Source: Palsa-513 sp036510225 (lineage in GTDB: Bacteria > Actinomycetota > Thermoleophilia > Solirubrobacterales > Solirubrobacteraceae). From it: 64,000 nucleotides of DNA. Numbering within the stretch: the first letter of the stretch is position 1; the number at the start of each line of letters is the position of its first letter. Below are positions 20,258 through 28,643 of the stretch, piece after piece. The position numbers and the translations under genes are program-made. The notes beneath the pieces were generated by a model. That model had not been told where the DNA came from, ran no database searches, and worked only from the letters and a program-made list of their open reading frames with translations. The DNA lies in the NCBI GenBank assembly GCA_036510225.1, contig DATCEH010000022.1, forward strand, positions 1 through 64,000, read 5' to 3'.

Positions 20258-21472
20258 TCATTTCGCGGTCACTTTTGCGAGGTACGTCACAAGCGCGTTG
20301 ATCTGGTCCGTGCTGAGCGTGGACTTGAAGTTCCCAGGCATGATGTTCGCGCCGAAGCCCTTCTCGACGTAGGCGTTGGGGTCCACGATCGAGGTTCGGA
20401 TGAAGGCCTGCGACTTGCCCTTGAGGAACTTGTCGAGGTCTGGACCGACCGCTCCGGTCGTCTTTGCATCGGCCAAAGTGTGGCACGAGCCGCAGCCGGC
20501 CGAGCCGGTGAAGATCGTCTTGCCCGCCGCGGCGACCGACGCCTGGCTGGGGGCGGCCGGCGGCGTTGCGGCAGGGCTCGTCGCGGCAGGGGTCGTGGCG
20601 GCCGGCGGCGTTGCGGGCGGGGTCGTCGCGGCAGGCGGCGTCGCGGCCGGGGTCGTGGCGGCAGGGGTCGTCGTCGCCGGTGGCGTCGCGCCGGGGATCG
20701 TCTTGGCGGCCACGAACTTCGTGATGTACGCCTTGTACTGCGCCTCCGTCACGACATGGACCGTCGAGCGCATCAGCGAGTGGCCGAGGCCGCACAGCTC
20801 CGTGCAGATGATGTCGTAGGTCCCGAGCCGCGTCGGCGTCGCCTGGAGGCTTGTGATGATCCCCGGGACCGCGTCCTCCTGGACGCGGAAGGCCGGGATC
20901 CAGAAGCCGTGGAGAACGTCGCTCGTGTGGAGCCGGAAGTCGACCGGCACGCCCTTGACGAGGTAGAGGTCGTCGGAGACGATCGTCTTCCCGCCGGGCG
21001 TCGGGTTGGGGTATCCGAAGGACCACGCGAACTGCTGCGCGTAGACCTGCATCTGGAGCTCACCCTTCGGGTGCTTGTCGATCTGCTGGAGGACGACCGC
21101 CGCGTAGACGACGAGGCCGGCGATGATCGCCGACGGGATTGCCGTCCAGATGATCTCCAGCCGCGTGTTGCCGTGGATCGGCGGGCCGTCGAGGCCCTCC
21201 TCGCCCGGCTTCATGCGGAACTTGTAGACCGCGTAGAGGACGACCGTCTCGACCGCCACGAACACCACGACGCCGAACACCACGAGCACGTACCAGAGCG
21301 TGTCGATCTTCTTCGCCTGGGCGCTCGCCTGCGGCGGGAACCACGGGATCGCGAAGCCGAGCACGATGCCGCCGGCGATCGAGATCAGCGCGATCACGAC
21401 AGCGGGCAGGATGTCCCGGCGCTTTACCGGTGGCCGGTGTGGGGTCTCGTGCTCCGTGTCCTCCTCGTACAT
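20258..21472 (-). CDS. ctaC: Cytochrome c oxidase subunit II with fused cytochrome c (caa3 type)
   Basis: A 404-residue subunit II. Two N-terminal membrane helices (ILPAVVIALISIAGGIVLGF and TLWYVLVVFGVVVFVAVETV) lead to a CuA cupredoxin domain with HGFWIPAF and CTELCGLGHSLM (two Cys, Glu, His, Met). A linker of about 55 residues of TPPAAT-type repeats follows, then a cytochrome c domain with CGSCH and Met in NIMPGNF. The fusion defines a caa3-type enzyme. A TAGGAT box lies 9 nt before the ATG, so this is likely the leaderless head of the coxB1-coxA1-usp-ctaE unit. Confidence 0.95.
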   Translation of the reverse strand: MYEEDTEHETPHRPPVKRRDILPAVVIALISIAGGIVLGFAIPWFPPQASAQAKKIDTLWYVLVVFGVVVFVAVETVVLYAVYKFRMKPGEEGLDGPPIHGNTRLEIIWTAIPSAIIAGLVVYAAVVLQQIDKHPKGELQMQVYAQQFAWSFGYPNPTPGGKTIVSDDLYLVKGVPVDFRLHTSDVLHGFWIPAFRVQEDAVPGIITSLQATPTRLGTYDIICTELCGLGHSLMRSTVHVVTEAQYKAYITKFVAAKTIPGATPPATTTPAATTPAATPPAATTPPATPPAATTPAATSPAATPPAAPSQASVAAAGKTIFTGSAGCGSCHTLADAKTTGAVGPDLDKFLKGKSQAFIRTSIVDPNAYVEKGFGANIMPGNFKSTLSTDQINALVTYLAKVTAK

Positions 21473-22008
21473 CGCCGCGGCATCCTATTGAGTCGGACCG
21501 GACGACGGCAATCTGAAAGCGACCGGGTCGCAGACGCCGCTCCGGACCGGCTTCGGCGCCCGGCGAGCCGACGCCGGCCGGCGAATGCCGAGCCTCCGGC
21601 GCCCCGGCGCGGACTGACTGGCCGACCCCGGTCCTCGAGTCCGCAGCCCCCGACCCCGGGTCCCCAAGTCCGTAGCCTCGGGGCTGGGCCACCCGCGCCG
21701 ATCACGGCGCTCCGGCCGTCGGACGCCGGCCTCACCCGACGGCGTCGTCGTGTTCCGGCGACGGCCAGCGCCCTGGCGCCGACGATCGGAGGGAGCGACT
21801 CTGGTCGTCCCGCGAGGAGCGGGCCGCCGCCGCCGGCCACGCGTCCGGGTGGGACGCTTCACGACCGTCAGGGCGGGTCAGGGCCGGGCTGGGCGGCCGA
21901 AGCGGGAGAGGGTTGGCTCCGTCGGGCGTGAAGCGGGCGCGGGTCGGTTCAGGCGGGGCGTGAAGCGGGTGCGGGTCGGCTCAGGCGGGCGCGAAGCGGA
22001 CGGGCGGC
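21473..22008. other. Intergenic stretch with imperfect tandem repeats
   Basis: No gene is supported. Both strands hold long Arg/Pro/Gly-rich open frames typical of GC-rich noncoding DNA. At about 21905-22005 a unit of about 33 nt (GGGCGTGAAGCGGGCGCGGG plus TCGGTTCAGGCG-like) is repeated two to three times with changes. The stretch separates the two oxidase operons and must contain the promoter of coxB1 at its left edge. Confidence 0.5.
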
Positions 22009-22230
22009 TCAGCCGGGCGGAAGGTGGCGATACTCGCCGATCGCCGAGCGGATCCACTTGTACAGCACGGGGACCGACACGAGAACGCCGGCGACGATGA
22101 AGATCGGCGAGATCGTCACGCCGACGAGGGCCAGCGTGATCCCGACTGCCAGCAGCATCGGCAGTATCGACGGCTCGGGAAGGTGGATCTCCTCACCGAC
22201 CGGCGGGACATCTGGCTCGAGCGGCGCCAT
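22009..22230 (-). CDS. Small two-helix membrane protein in oxidase operon
   Basis: A 73-residue protein with a soluble N terminus (MAPLEPDVPPVGEEIHLPEP) and two hydrophobic helices (SILPMLLAVGITLALVGVTI and PIFIVAGVLVSVPVLYKWI). Small subunit IV-like proteins of this size often accompany actinobacterial aa3 oxidases; that assignment is inferred from size and location. Its ATG overlaps the stop of the 36-residue peptide gene (TGATG), so translation is coupled. Confidence 0.78.
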   Translation of the reverse strand: MAPLEPDVPPVGEEIHLPEPSILPMLLAVGITLALVGVTISPIFIVAGVLVSVPVLYKWIRSAIGEYRHLPPG

Positions 22231-22340
22231 CAGGAGATGTAGATCGCCGCAACGACGAAGGCCGCGGCGAACATCACCAGCGAGAATGCGCCGACCAGCA
22301 GTGCGGTCCGGAGGTTCTTGCGGGCGAGCTTCTGATTCAT
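22230..22340 (-). CDS. 36-residue single-pass membrane peptide in oxidase operon
   Basis: A tiny ORF beginning MNQKLARKNLRTALL with one hydrophobic helix (LVGAFSLVMFAAAFVVAAIYI) ending in S. The basic N terminus predicts a cytoplasmic N end. It sits 13 nt after ctaB and its TGA shares the A with the ATG of the next gene (TGATG). Co-directional placement, coupling and a helix of the right length make it a credible gene; a role as assembly factor or small oxidase subunit is an inference. Confidence 0.7.
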   Translation of the reverse strand: MNQKLARKNLRTALLVGAFSLVMFAAAFVVAAIYIS

Positions 22341-22353
22341 CGCGGCCGAGATC

Positions 22354-23280
22354 TTACAGGCGGGCGTCGACGACCATCGCGCCGAACAGCAAGGCCAGAT
22401 AGGCGAGCGAGAAGAGGTACAGCCGCAGGGCGGCGCTGCGGTCGGCCCGGCGGTAGAGCCGGATCGCCAGGCCGATGAACGCGGCCCCGAGGACGAGCGA
22501 GATGAAGAGGTAGATCAGGCCGAACCCGCTCGCGCAGAACGGAAGCTGGGTGATCGCGAAGAGGAGCACCGAGTACAGGAGGATCTGCCGGCGGGTCTCG
22601 TTCTCCCCGCGGACGACCGGCATCATCGGGACCTTGACCTTGGCGTACTCGTCCTTCATCAGGAGGCTGAGCGCCCAGAAGTGGGGCGGCGTCCAGTAGA
22701 AGACGATCGCGAACAGGTAGACCGCCGTCCAGCTGAGGTGCCCGGTCGTCGCGCTCCAGCCGACCAGCGGCGGGATCGCGCCGGCGGCTCCGCCGATCAC
22801 GATGTTCTGGGGGGTGGTCCGCTTCAGCCACATCGTGTAGACGCCGACATAGCCGACGAAGCCGGCCAGGGCGAGCGACGCCGAGAGCAGGTTGTCGGTG
22901 AGCGAGAGCTCGACGAACGACAGGACGCACAGCACCAGGCCGAAGGCCAGCGCCGCCCCCGGCTTGATCCGCCCGGACGGGACCGGCCGGTTGGCGGTCC
23001 GCTTCATCTGGAGGTCGATGTCCCGGTCCCAGTAATGGTTGACCGCCCCGGCCCCGCCGGCCGAGAGGTAGCCGCCGACACAGGTCGCCAGGACCTTCCA
23101 CGCCGACGGGGTCCCGGCGACATACATCGTCGTCACCGTCGTCAGGAGGAGGAGGGACTGGACCTTCGGCTTGGTCAGCTCCGTGTAGTCGGCCAGCAGC
23201 TGACGAGCCCCGCTGAGCGTCCCGTCATGCCCGCCCAGCGCGCCGCCGTCGCCGGCCGCGCTTGCGCCTGAGGCCTCCAT
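22354..23280 (-). CDS. ctaB: Protoheme IX farnesyltransferase (heme O synthase)
   Basis: Attaches farnesyl diphosphate to heme b, making heme O, the precursor of heme A for the oxidases. The 308-residue UbiA-family protein has the prenyl-diphosphate/metal motif NHYWDRDIDLQMKRTANRP (near residue 80-98), LTKPKVQSLLLLTT at its first helix and FYWTPPHFWALSLLMKDEY in the second conserved loop, with about eight membrane helices. It lies 26 nt downstream of coxA2, in the same operon. Confidence 0.96.
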   Translation of the reverse strand: MEASGASAAGDGGALGGHDGTLSGARQLLADYTELTKPKVQSLLLLTTVTTMYVAGTPSAWKVLATCVGGYLSAGGAGAVNHYWDRDIDLQMKRTANRPVPSGRIKPGAALAFGLVLCVLSFVELSLTDNLLSASLALAGFVGYVGVYTMWLKRTTPQNIVIGGAAGAIPPLVGWSATTGHLSWTAVYLFAIVFYWTPPHFWALSLLMKDEYAKVKVPMMPVVRGENETRRQILLYSVLLFAITQLPFCASGFGLIYLFISLVLGAAFIGLAIRLYRRADRSAALRLYLFSLAYLALLFGAMVVDARL

Positions 23281-23306
23281 CTAGAGCGACCTGCCCGGAT
23301 CGACCA

Positions 23307-24998
23307 CTACGACGCGACCTGGCTGGCGGCGGCCGGGTCGGTGACGCCGCCGGTCGTTCGCCGCTCGATCTCTCGCCGGATGTCCTTCATCGGCTCGAGC
23401 GACCGGACCCGCGGGATCACGTCGAAGTTGTTGGCCGGCGGCGGCGACGTCGTGAACCACTCGAGCGTGTTCGCCTTCCACGGATCCGGTCCCGCGACCG
23501 CGCCGATCTTCAGCGAGCGGACGACGTTGATCACCGTGACCAGGACGCCGGCCGCGAGGATCCACGAGCCGAACGTCGAGATCTGGTTGTAGAGCTGGAG
23601 ATGGCCGACGTTGTCGTACTCGTAGACCCGCCGGGGCATCCCGTCGAGGCCGAGCGAGTGCTGGATCAGGAAGGTCACCTGCATGCCGACGAACATCAGC
23701 CAGAACGACCACTTCCCGAGCCGCTCGGAGAGCATCCGGCCGGTGATCTTCGGGAACCAGTAGTAGATCCCGGCGAAGATCGTGAAGACCGACCCGCCGA
23801 CGAGGACGTAGTGGAGGTGGGCGACGACGAAGTACGTGTCGTTGAGCTGCCAGTCGACCGGGAAGATCGCCAGGAAGACGCCGGTGATCCCGCCGATCAC
23901 GAACGTCGCGATGAAGCCGACGCAGAACAGCAGGGGCGTCGTGAACTCGATCGATCCCTGCCAGAGCGTGCCGATCCAGTTGAAGATCTTCACGCCGGTC
24001 GGGACCGCGATCAGGAACGAGCTGATCATCGCGAAGATCAGCACGACCACGGGGGTCGGCGTCGCGAACATGTGGTGGACCCACGTCAGCAGGCCGAGGA
24101 AGGCGATCAGGAGGGTCGCGGCGGCGATCGCCTTGTAGCCGAAGATCGGCTTGCGCGCGAAGACCGGCAGGACCTCGGAGACGATGCCGAAGCCCGGCAG
24201 GACCATCACGTAGACCTCGGGATGCCCGAAGAACCAGAAGAGGTGCTGCCAGAGCAGGGGCGAGCCGCCGTTGGACGGGTCATAGAAGTGCGTGCCGAAG
24301 TGCCGGTCGGTCAGGAGCATCGTGACGGCGGCGGCGATCACCGGGATCGCCACGATCAGCAGGATCGCGTAGGTCAGGATCGACCAGACGAACAGCGGCA
24401 GCCGGGACCAGCTCATCCCGGGCGCCCGCATGTGGACGATCGTCACGTAGAGGTTGATCGCCCCGATCAGCGACGACAGGCCTGTCAGGTGGATCAGGTA
24501 GATCCACGCGTCGACCCCGCCACTCGGCAGGTAGTCGGTCGACGAGAGCGGGACCGTCGCGATCCAGCCGCCCTCGGGCGGGCTGAAGAAGAGCGACAGG
24601 TAGAGGACGATGCCGCCGGCCAGGAAGAGCCAGTACGACAGGGCGTTCAGCCGCGGGAATGCCATGTCCCGGGCGCCGATCATCAGCGGGACGAAGTAGT
24701 TCGCGAGACCGGCCATCATCGGCACGACGAAGAGGAAGATCATCGTCGTTCCGTGCATCGTGAACAGCTGGTTGTAGACCTGCGGCGTGACCAGCGTGTT
24801 GTCCGCCAGGCCGAGCTGGAGACGGATCAGCAGGGCTTCGACTCCGCCGAGGATGAAGAAGACGAAGGTCGTGACCATGTAGAGGATCCCGATCTTCTTG
24901 TGATCGGTGGTCGTGAACCAGCTGGTCCAGCCCGTCTCCTCCCGCCGCGTGCTGTGGGCCGCGATCTGGGGAATCGGCGTTGCGGTTGCTGTGGCCAT
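23307..24998 (-). CDS. ctaD: Cytochrome c oxidase subunit I, A1 type
   Basis: A second subunit I, 563 residues, with all heme and CuB ligands: TMHGTTMIF, HPEVY, WVHHMF, VAHLHYVLVGG. Helix VI reads FFGHPEVYVMVLPGFG, keeping the D-channel glutamate, the A1-type arrangement, and the K-channel lysine lies in PTGVKIFNW. It lacks the N-terminal extension of the paralogue. The ATG has a strong GGAGGAG ribosome site. It lies 42 nt after coxB2 and upstream of ctaB. Confidence 0.96.
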   Translation of the reverse strand: MATATATPIPQIAAHSTRREETGWTSWFTTTDHKKIGILYMVTTFVFFILGGVEALLIRLQLGLADNTLVTPQVYNQLFTMHGTTMIFLFVVPMMAGLANYFVPLMIGARDMAFPRLNALSYWLFLAGGIVLYLSLFFSPPEGGWIATVPLSSTDYLPSGGVDAWIYLIHLTGLSSLIGAINLYVTIVHMRAPGMSWSRLPLFVWSILTYAILLIVAIPVIAAAVTMLLTDRHFGTHFYDPSNGGSPLLWQHLFWFFGHPEVYVMVLPGFGIVSEVLPVFARKPIFGYKAIAAATLLIAFLGLLTWVHHMFATPTPVVVLIFAMISSFLIAVPTGVKIFNWIGTLWQGSIEFTTPLLFCVGFIATFVIGGITGVFLAIFPVDWQLNDTYFVVAHLHYVLVGGSVFTIFAGIYYWFPKITGRMLSERLGKWSFWLMFVGMQVTFLIQHSLGLDGMPRRVYEYDNVGHLQLYNQISTFGSWILAAGVLVTVINVVRSLKIGAVAGPDPWKANTLEWFTTSPPPANNFDVIPRVRSLEPMKDIRREIERRTTGGVTDPAAASQVAS

Positions 24999-25040
24999 GG
25001 AGCTCCTCCTACCGCGGGAGTCGGGTCGTGGGCACGGTCA

Positions 25041-25958
25041 TCATGGGTTCGCGACCGACGCCGCGCCCGTCTGCTTGGCGAGCGTGGCCCGCGCGACCTG
25101 GGCTGCCGCGTCCGCGGCGGCGATCGCCTGCTTCTGCTGGGCCAGCCAGGCCGTGTACTGCGCCGGCGTCACGGCATCGACCTCGGCGATCATCCGGGCG
25201 TGGAGCCGTCCGCAGAGGAACGCGCACTGGCCCTTGTAGACGCCCGGCTTGGAGATCTTGAACCAGGTGTGGTTCGGGTACCCCGGGACGGCGTCGAACT
25301 TGCCGCCGAGCTGGGGGATCCACCACGAGTGCACGACGTCCTGCGAGACGATGTCGAGCGTGACCGTCGTGTTGATCGGGACGACCATCTTCTCGTAGGA
25401 GTACACGTCGTCGAGCCCGTCGGCCTGCTTCCCGCCGGGATAGGTGAACCGCCAGACGTACTGCTGGCCGTTGACCTGGATGTTGAGCGACTTGCCGTTG
25501 GGCGGCTTGAGCGCGTCGGTCGTCGCGTAGTCGACTCCGGCGGTCAGCTGTAGGCCGCCGGGGCCCGAATTCGGCGGGTTGCGGATCGAGTCGAGCTTGG
25601 TGAACGTGACGGCCCCGAGCACGACCAGGATCAGCGCGGCACCGAGTGTCCAGCCGATCTCCAACCGCGTGTTCCCGTGGATCTGCGCGGGGACGGCGCC
25701 CTTGCGGGCGCGGAACCGGTAGAGCGCGTAGATCAGGGCGCCCTCGACGCCGATGAAGACGACCAGCGAGATGTACAGGGTGATCTTGTAGAGCGACGAG
25801 ATCTGATCGGCGTTCGGCGAACCGCCCGATTCCGGCAGGAGGATGCCGGCCATCGCGGCAGGCGCGGTCGTCATCGCGATCAGCAGACCAAGCCCGCAGG
25901 CGAGTGTCAGCTTGCGGCCGAGCCTGCGGCCGGCGTGGTTGGGGGTCGGTCGGCCCAA
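25041..25958 (-). CDS. ctaC: Cytochrome c oxidase subunit II (A1-type oxidase)
   Basis: A 305-residue subunit II with a signal-like first helix (LTLACGLGLLIAMTTAPAAMA), a second helix (ITLYISLVVFIGVEGALIYALY), a third (LGAALILVVLGAVTFTK) and a CuA domain (HSWWIPQLGGKFDAVPG; then CAFLCGRLHARM). The CuA loop has Phe where most family members have Glu. No cytochrome c is fused. I place the start at a TTG with TACAAT 9 nt upstream, since the reading frame upstream lies in the neighbouring isomerase gene and has no family residues. Confidence 0.93.
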   Translation of the reverse strand: MGRPTPNHAGRRLGRKLTLACGLGLLIAMTTAPAAMAGILLPESGGSPNADQISSLYKITLYISLVVFIGVEGALIYALYRFRARKGAVPAQIHGNTRLEIGWTLGAALILVVLGAVTFTKLDSIRNPPNSGPGGLQLTAGVDYATTDALKPPNGKSLNIQVNGQQYVWRFTYPGGKQADGLDDVYSYEKMVVPINTTVTLDIVSQDVVHSWWIPQLGGKFDAVPGYPNHTWFKISKPGVYKGQCAFLCGRLHARMIAEVDAVTPAQYTAWLAQQKQAIAAADAAAQVARATLAKQTGAASVANP

Positions 25959-25974
25959 GGCGCGAGGATTGTAT

Positions 25975-26790
25975 TCAGGAGCCGGCGAAATGCGCCGGTC
26001 GCCGCTCTGCGAAGGCGGCGAGCCCCTCGGCGAAGTCGTCGGTCGCGGCCATCTCCTGCTGAATTGCGGCCTCCACCGCGAGTTGTCCGGGGAAGGCCGC
26101 CTCCAGCCAGTTGTTCGACTGACGCTTGACCGCCGCATACGCGGCGGTCGGCCCGGCCGCCAGCCGGCCGGCGAGCTCGGCGACCGCCGCCGTGAACTCG
26201 CCGTCCGGGTGGACCTGGTTGATCAGACCCCAGTCGAGCGCCCTCCCGGCGGGAACCCGCTCACCGAGCATCGCCATCTCGACCGCCCGCGCGAAGCCGA
26301 TCCGTGCCGGCACGAACACCGAGGCGCCGCCGTCTGGAACGAGGCCGATGTTGATGAACGCGAGCAGGAAGTACGCCGTCTCCGACGCAACGACGAGGTC
26401 GCAGGCCAGGGCCAGCGAGAGGCCGATGCCGACGGCCGGACCGTGGACGGCTGCGATCACCGGCTTGCGCATCCGGCGGATCCCCTCGATGATCGGGTGG
26501 TAGCGGCCGACGAGGATCTTCTGGACGTCCGGCCGCCCGGCGGGCGTCAGCGAGTCGGCCGCGATGTCCCGGAGGTCGGCGCCCGAGGAGAATCCCCGGC
26601 CGGCACCGCGGATCACGACGCTGCGCACGCCGGGATCGCCCGAGACCTTCTGGATCGCGGCGAGCAGGTCCTCGGCGAACTGCCGGTTCCACGCGTTCAG
26701 CGTGTCCGGGCGGTTGAGCTCGATCGTCGCGGCCGGGCCGTCGGCCAGGAGGTTGACGGTCTCGTAGGCGTGGACGACTTGTTCTCCCAT
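25975..26790 (-). CDS. Enoyl-CoA hydratase/isomerase family, PaaG-like
   Basis: A 271-residue crotonase-fold enzyme: oxyanion-hole motifs GFSSGADLRDI near residue 67 and AAVHGPAVGIGLSLALACD near 115. Both hydratase glutamates are absent (GIGLSL instead of GGGCEL; LAFINIGLVPDGG instead of GQPE). The LVPDGG aspartate is characteristic of PaaG-type isomerases (ring-1,2-epoxyphenylacetyl-CoA isomerase). So an isomerase is more likely than a hydratase. TAGCAT lies 9 nt before the ATG; it is divergent from the amidotransferase gene with only 36 nt between starts. Confidence 0.88.
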   Translation of the reverse strand: MGEQVVHAYETVNLLADGPAATIELNRPDTLNAWNRQFAEDLLAAIQKVSGDPGVRSVVIRGAGRGFSSGADLRDIAADSLTPAGRPDVQKILVGRYHPIIEGIRRMRKPVIAAVHGPAVGIGLSLALACDLVVASETAYFLLAFINIGLVPDGGASVFVPARIGFARAVEMAMLGERVPAGRALDWGLINQVHPDGEFTAAVAELAGRLAAGPTAAYAAVKRQSNNWLEAAFPGQLAVEAAIQQEMAATDDFAEGLAAFAERRPAHFAGS

Positions 26791-26826
26791 GACCCGAGGA
26801 TGCTACGCGCCGATAGCCTTCCGGTC

Positions 26827-27591
26827 GTGGATCGGCCGGTGATCGGAATCTGTACAGCGCTCGAGCAGGCGCAATGGAGCGTCTGGGACCAGAGCGCATT
26901 CCTCCTGCCGGAGAGCTATGTCCGGGCGCTCCACCGGGCCGGGGGAATCGCGGTCATGCTCCCGCCGGATCCGGCGGTCGCCGCCGAACCCGACCAGGTG
27001 CTGGACCTTCTGGATGGCCTGCTCCTGGCCGGCGGGGCCGACATCGACCCGGACTCCTATGGCGAGTCGCACCGGCACCCGCGGACGTTGGCGACGGTCC
27101 CGGCACGCGACGCCTTCGAGATCGCCCTGACGAGACGCGCGCTCGAGCGCGACCTGCCGCTGCTGGGCATCTGCCGGGGCATGCAGCTGCTCAACGTCGC
27201 CCGGGGCGGCAGTGTGATCCAGCACCTGCCGGAGCACTTCGGCCACACCGGCCACCTCCGGACGCCGGGGACCTTCGACGGCAACGACCACGACGTCCGC
27301 CTGACCCCGGGGATGCTGGCAGCCCGCTCGGCAGGTACCGACCATCCGGCGACGAAGTCACACCACCATCAGGGAATCGAGCGACTCGGGGATGGGCTGG
27401 TGATCACCGGCTGGGCGGAAGGCGACGGCCTGCCGGAGGCGATCGAGGACCCGACGCGGCGTTTCGCGCTCGGCGTCCAGTGGCATCCGGAGGCCGACGA
27501 ACGCAGCGAGCTCGTCAGCGCCCTGGTCGCCGCGGCTCGGACGGCGAAGGACGAACGGTCGGCCGGCGACCCGCTGGCCGCGGCGCCTTGA
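26827..27591 (+). CDS. Class I glutamine amidotransferase, PuuD-like (gamma-glutamyl-GABA hydrolase family)
   Basis: A 254-residue peptidase C26-type hydrolase. The nucleophile is in LLGICRGMQLLNVARGG and the catalytic His-Glu pair in QWHPEADE near residue 220; GGADIDPDSYGE and KSHHHQGIERLG are family-typical. Members cleave gamma-glutamyl amides, for example in putrescine degradation. GTG start with TAGCCT 7 nt upstream; upstream in-frame sequence is antisense to the isomerase gene. Its stop overlaps the ATG of the PAP2 gene (TGATG). Confidence 0.9.
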   Translation: MDRPVIGICTALEQAQWSVWDQSAFLLPESYVRALHRAGGIAVMLPPDPAVAAEPDQVLDLLDGLLLAGGADIDPDSYGESHRHPRTLATVPARDAFEIALTRRALERDLPLLGICRGMQLLNVARGGSVIQHLPEHFGHTGHLRTPGTFDGNDHDVRLTPGMLAARSAGTDHPATKSHHHQGIERLGDGLVITGWAEGDGLPEAIEDPTRRFALGVQWHPEADERSELVSALVAAARTAKDERSAGDPLAAAP

Positions 27592-28586
27592 TGCGTGAGT
27601 TCCGGCTCGGCCGGTCCCGGCCACCTGCGCCGGTCCCGTTGAGAGCCGTCAGAAAAATTGCGATGGCCGCCGTGGTGAGCGGCGTCGCCCTGCCACTGGT
27701 TCGCCGCCGGCTGGGGATCTCGCCCGCGGCGGCGATCGCCGGGGCAGCGGTCGCGCCGGCCGCCCTCTGTGTGGCCGTGCCCCGGTCGCCGAAGCGCGAC
27801 ATCGCGGCCTGCACGCTGCAGATGTGGGCCTACGTCGCGGCATACAAGATGCCCCACGGGTCAGACCCCGACGCGCTCGAGCGGCGGGTGAAGATCGACT
27901 ACCCGATCGTCTTCGACCGGGCCGTCGGGTCGGGCGAGCTGCCGACCGTCCGCCTCCAGCGGGCGCTCGCGGTCCCGGGCCGCTTCCGGGCCATCGACAA
28001 GGCGTTGATCTCGACGCATTGGGTCTGGTTCTCGGTGCCCCACCTCGCCCTGACCTACATCCTCTACCACCACCCCGACCGGTTTCCGCGAGCGGCGGTC
28101 CTGACCTACGGGGTATTCGACGTCGGTGCGCTCTGCTACTGGGTGATCCCGACCGCTCCACCCTGGTACGCGGCCGAACAGGGCCGGTTCGACGAGGCCG
28201 CCGCCGAGTCCGACGGGCCGGTGATCCGGCGGATGATGGTCGAGTTCGGCGAAGAGTTCTGGCGGGAGGCCTGGGGACCGCTCTACAGTGTCCTCGGAGG
28301 CAATCCGTTTGCGGCGATGCCGTCTCTCCACTTTGCGACATCCGTGATGGCCGCGACCCTGCTCGCAGAGACGGGTCCGCTGGCCGGCGCGCTCGGAACG
28401 ACCTACGCCCTGGGAATCGGTTTCGCGCTGGTCTACCTCGGCGAGCACTACGTCGCCGACCTGCTCGCAGGACTCGGCCTGACGCTTGCCGTCCGGGGTC
28501 TGGACCGCCCATTCATGAGGGCGCCGATCACGTCCGCCGGCCGGCGGATCGCGCAGCTCGGCGAGCGGGCGAGGGCGAACGGATGA
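27591..28586 (+). CDS. PAP2 superfamily membrane phosphatase/transferase (AUR1-like)
   Basis: A 331-residue polytopic protein with helices such as ALTYILYHHPDRFP-flanked segments, GALGTTYALGIGFALVYL and an early AAAIAGAAVAPAALCVAV. The PAP2 active-site parts are AAMPSLHFATSVMAATLL (the SxH motif) and LGEHYVADLLAGLGL (His plus Asp). The layout with PTAPPWYAAEQ before PSLHF matches the AUR1/inositol phosphotransferase-like branch. The exact lipid substrate is unknown. Translationally coupled to the amidotransferase; followed by a UPF0104-type membrane gene. Confidence 0.86.
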   Translation: MREFRLGRSRPPAPVPLRAVRKIAMAAVVSGVALPLVRRRLGISPAAAIAGAAVAPAALCVAVPRSPKRDIAACTLQMWAYVAAYKMPHGSDPDALERRVKIDYPIVFDRAVGSGELPTVRLQRALAVPGRFRAIDKALISTHWVWFSVPHLALTYILYHHPDRFPRAAVLTYGVFDVGALCYWVIPTAPPWYAAEQGRFDEAAAESDGPVIRRMMVEFGEEFWREAWGPLYSVLGGNPFAAMPSLHFATSVMAATLLAETGPLAGALGTTYALGIGFALVYLGEHYVADLLAGLGLTLAVRGLDRPFMRAPITSAGRRIAQLGERARANG

Positions 28587-28643
28587 TGCGCGCGCGTGCG
28601 AGGGACGCCTGATGGGCACCGGGCGGGCAGGACGGGCGGGCTG

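Noticed and set aside
18307..20301. A 664-residue open frame antisense to coxA1
   Set aside because: It is a charged, His/Asp/Arg-rich shadow of a strongly conserved gene, without domains; similar long antisense frames occur over coxA2 (23262-25553) and nnr (3918-5582) because of the GC-rich third codon positions.
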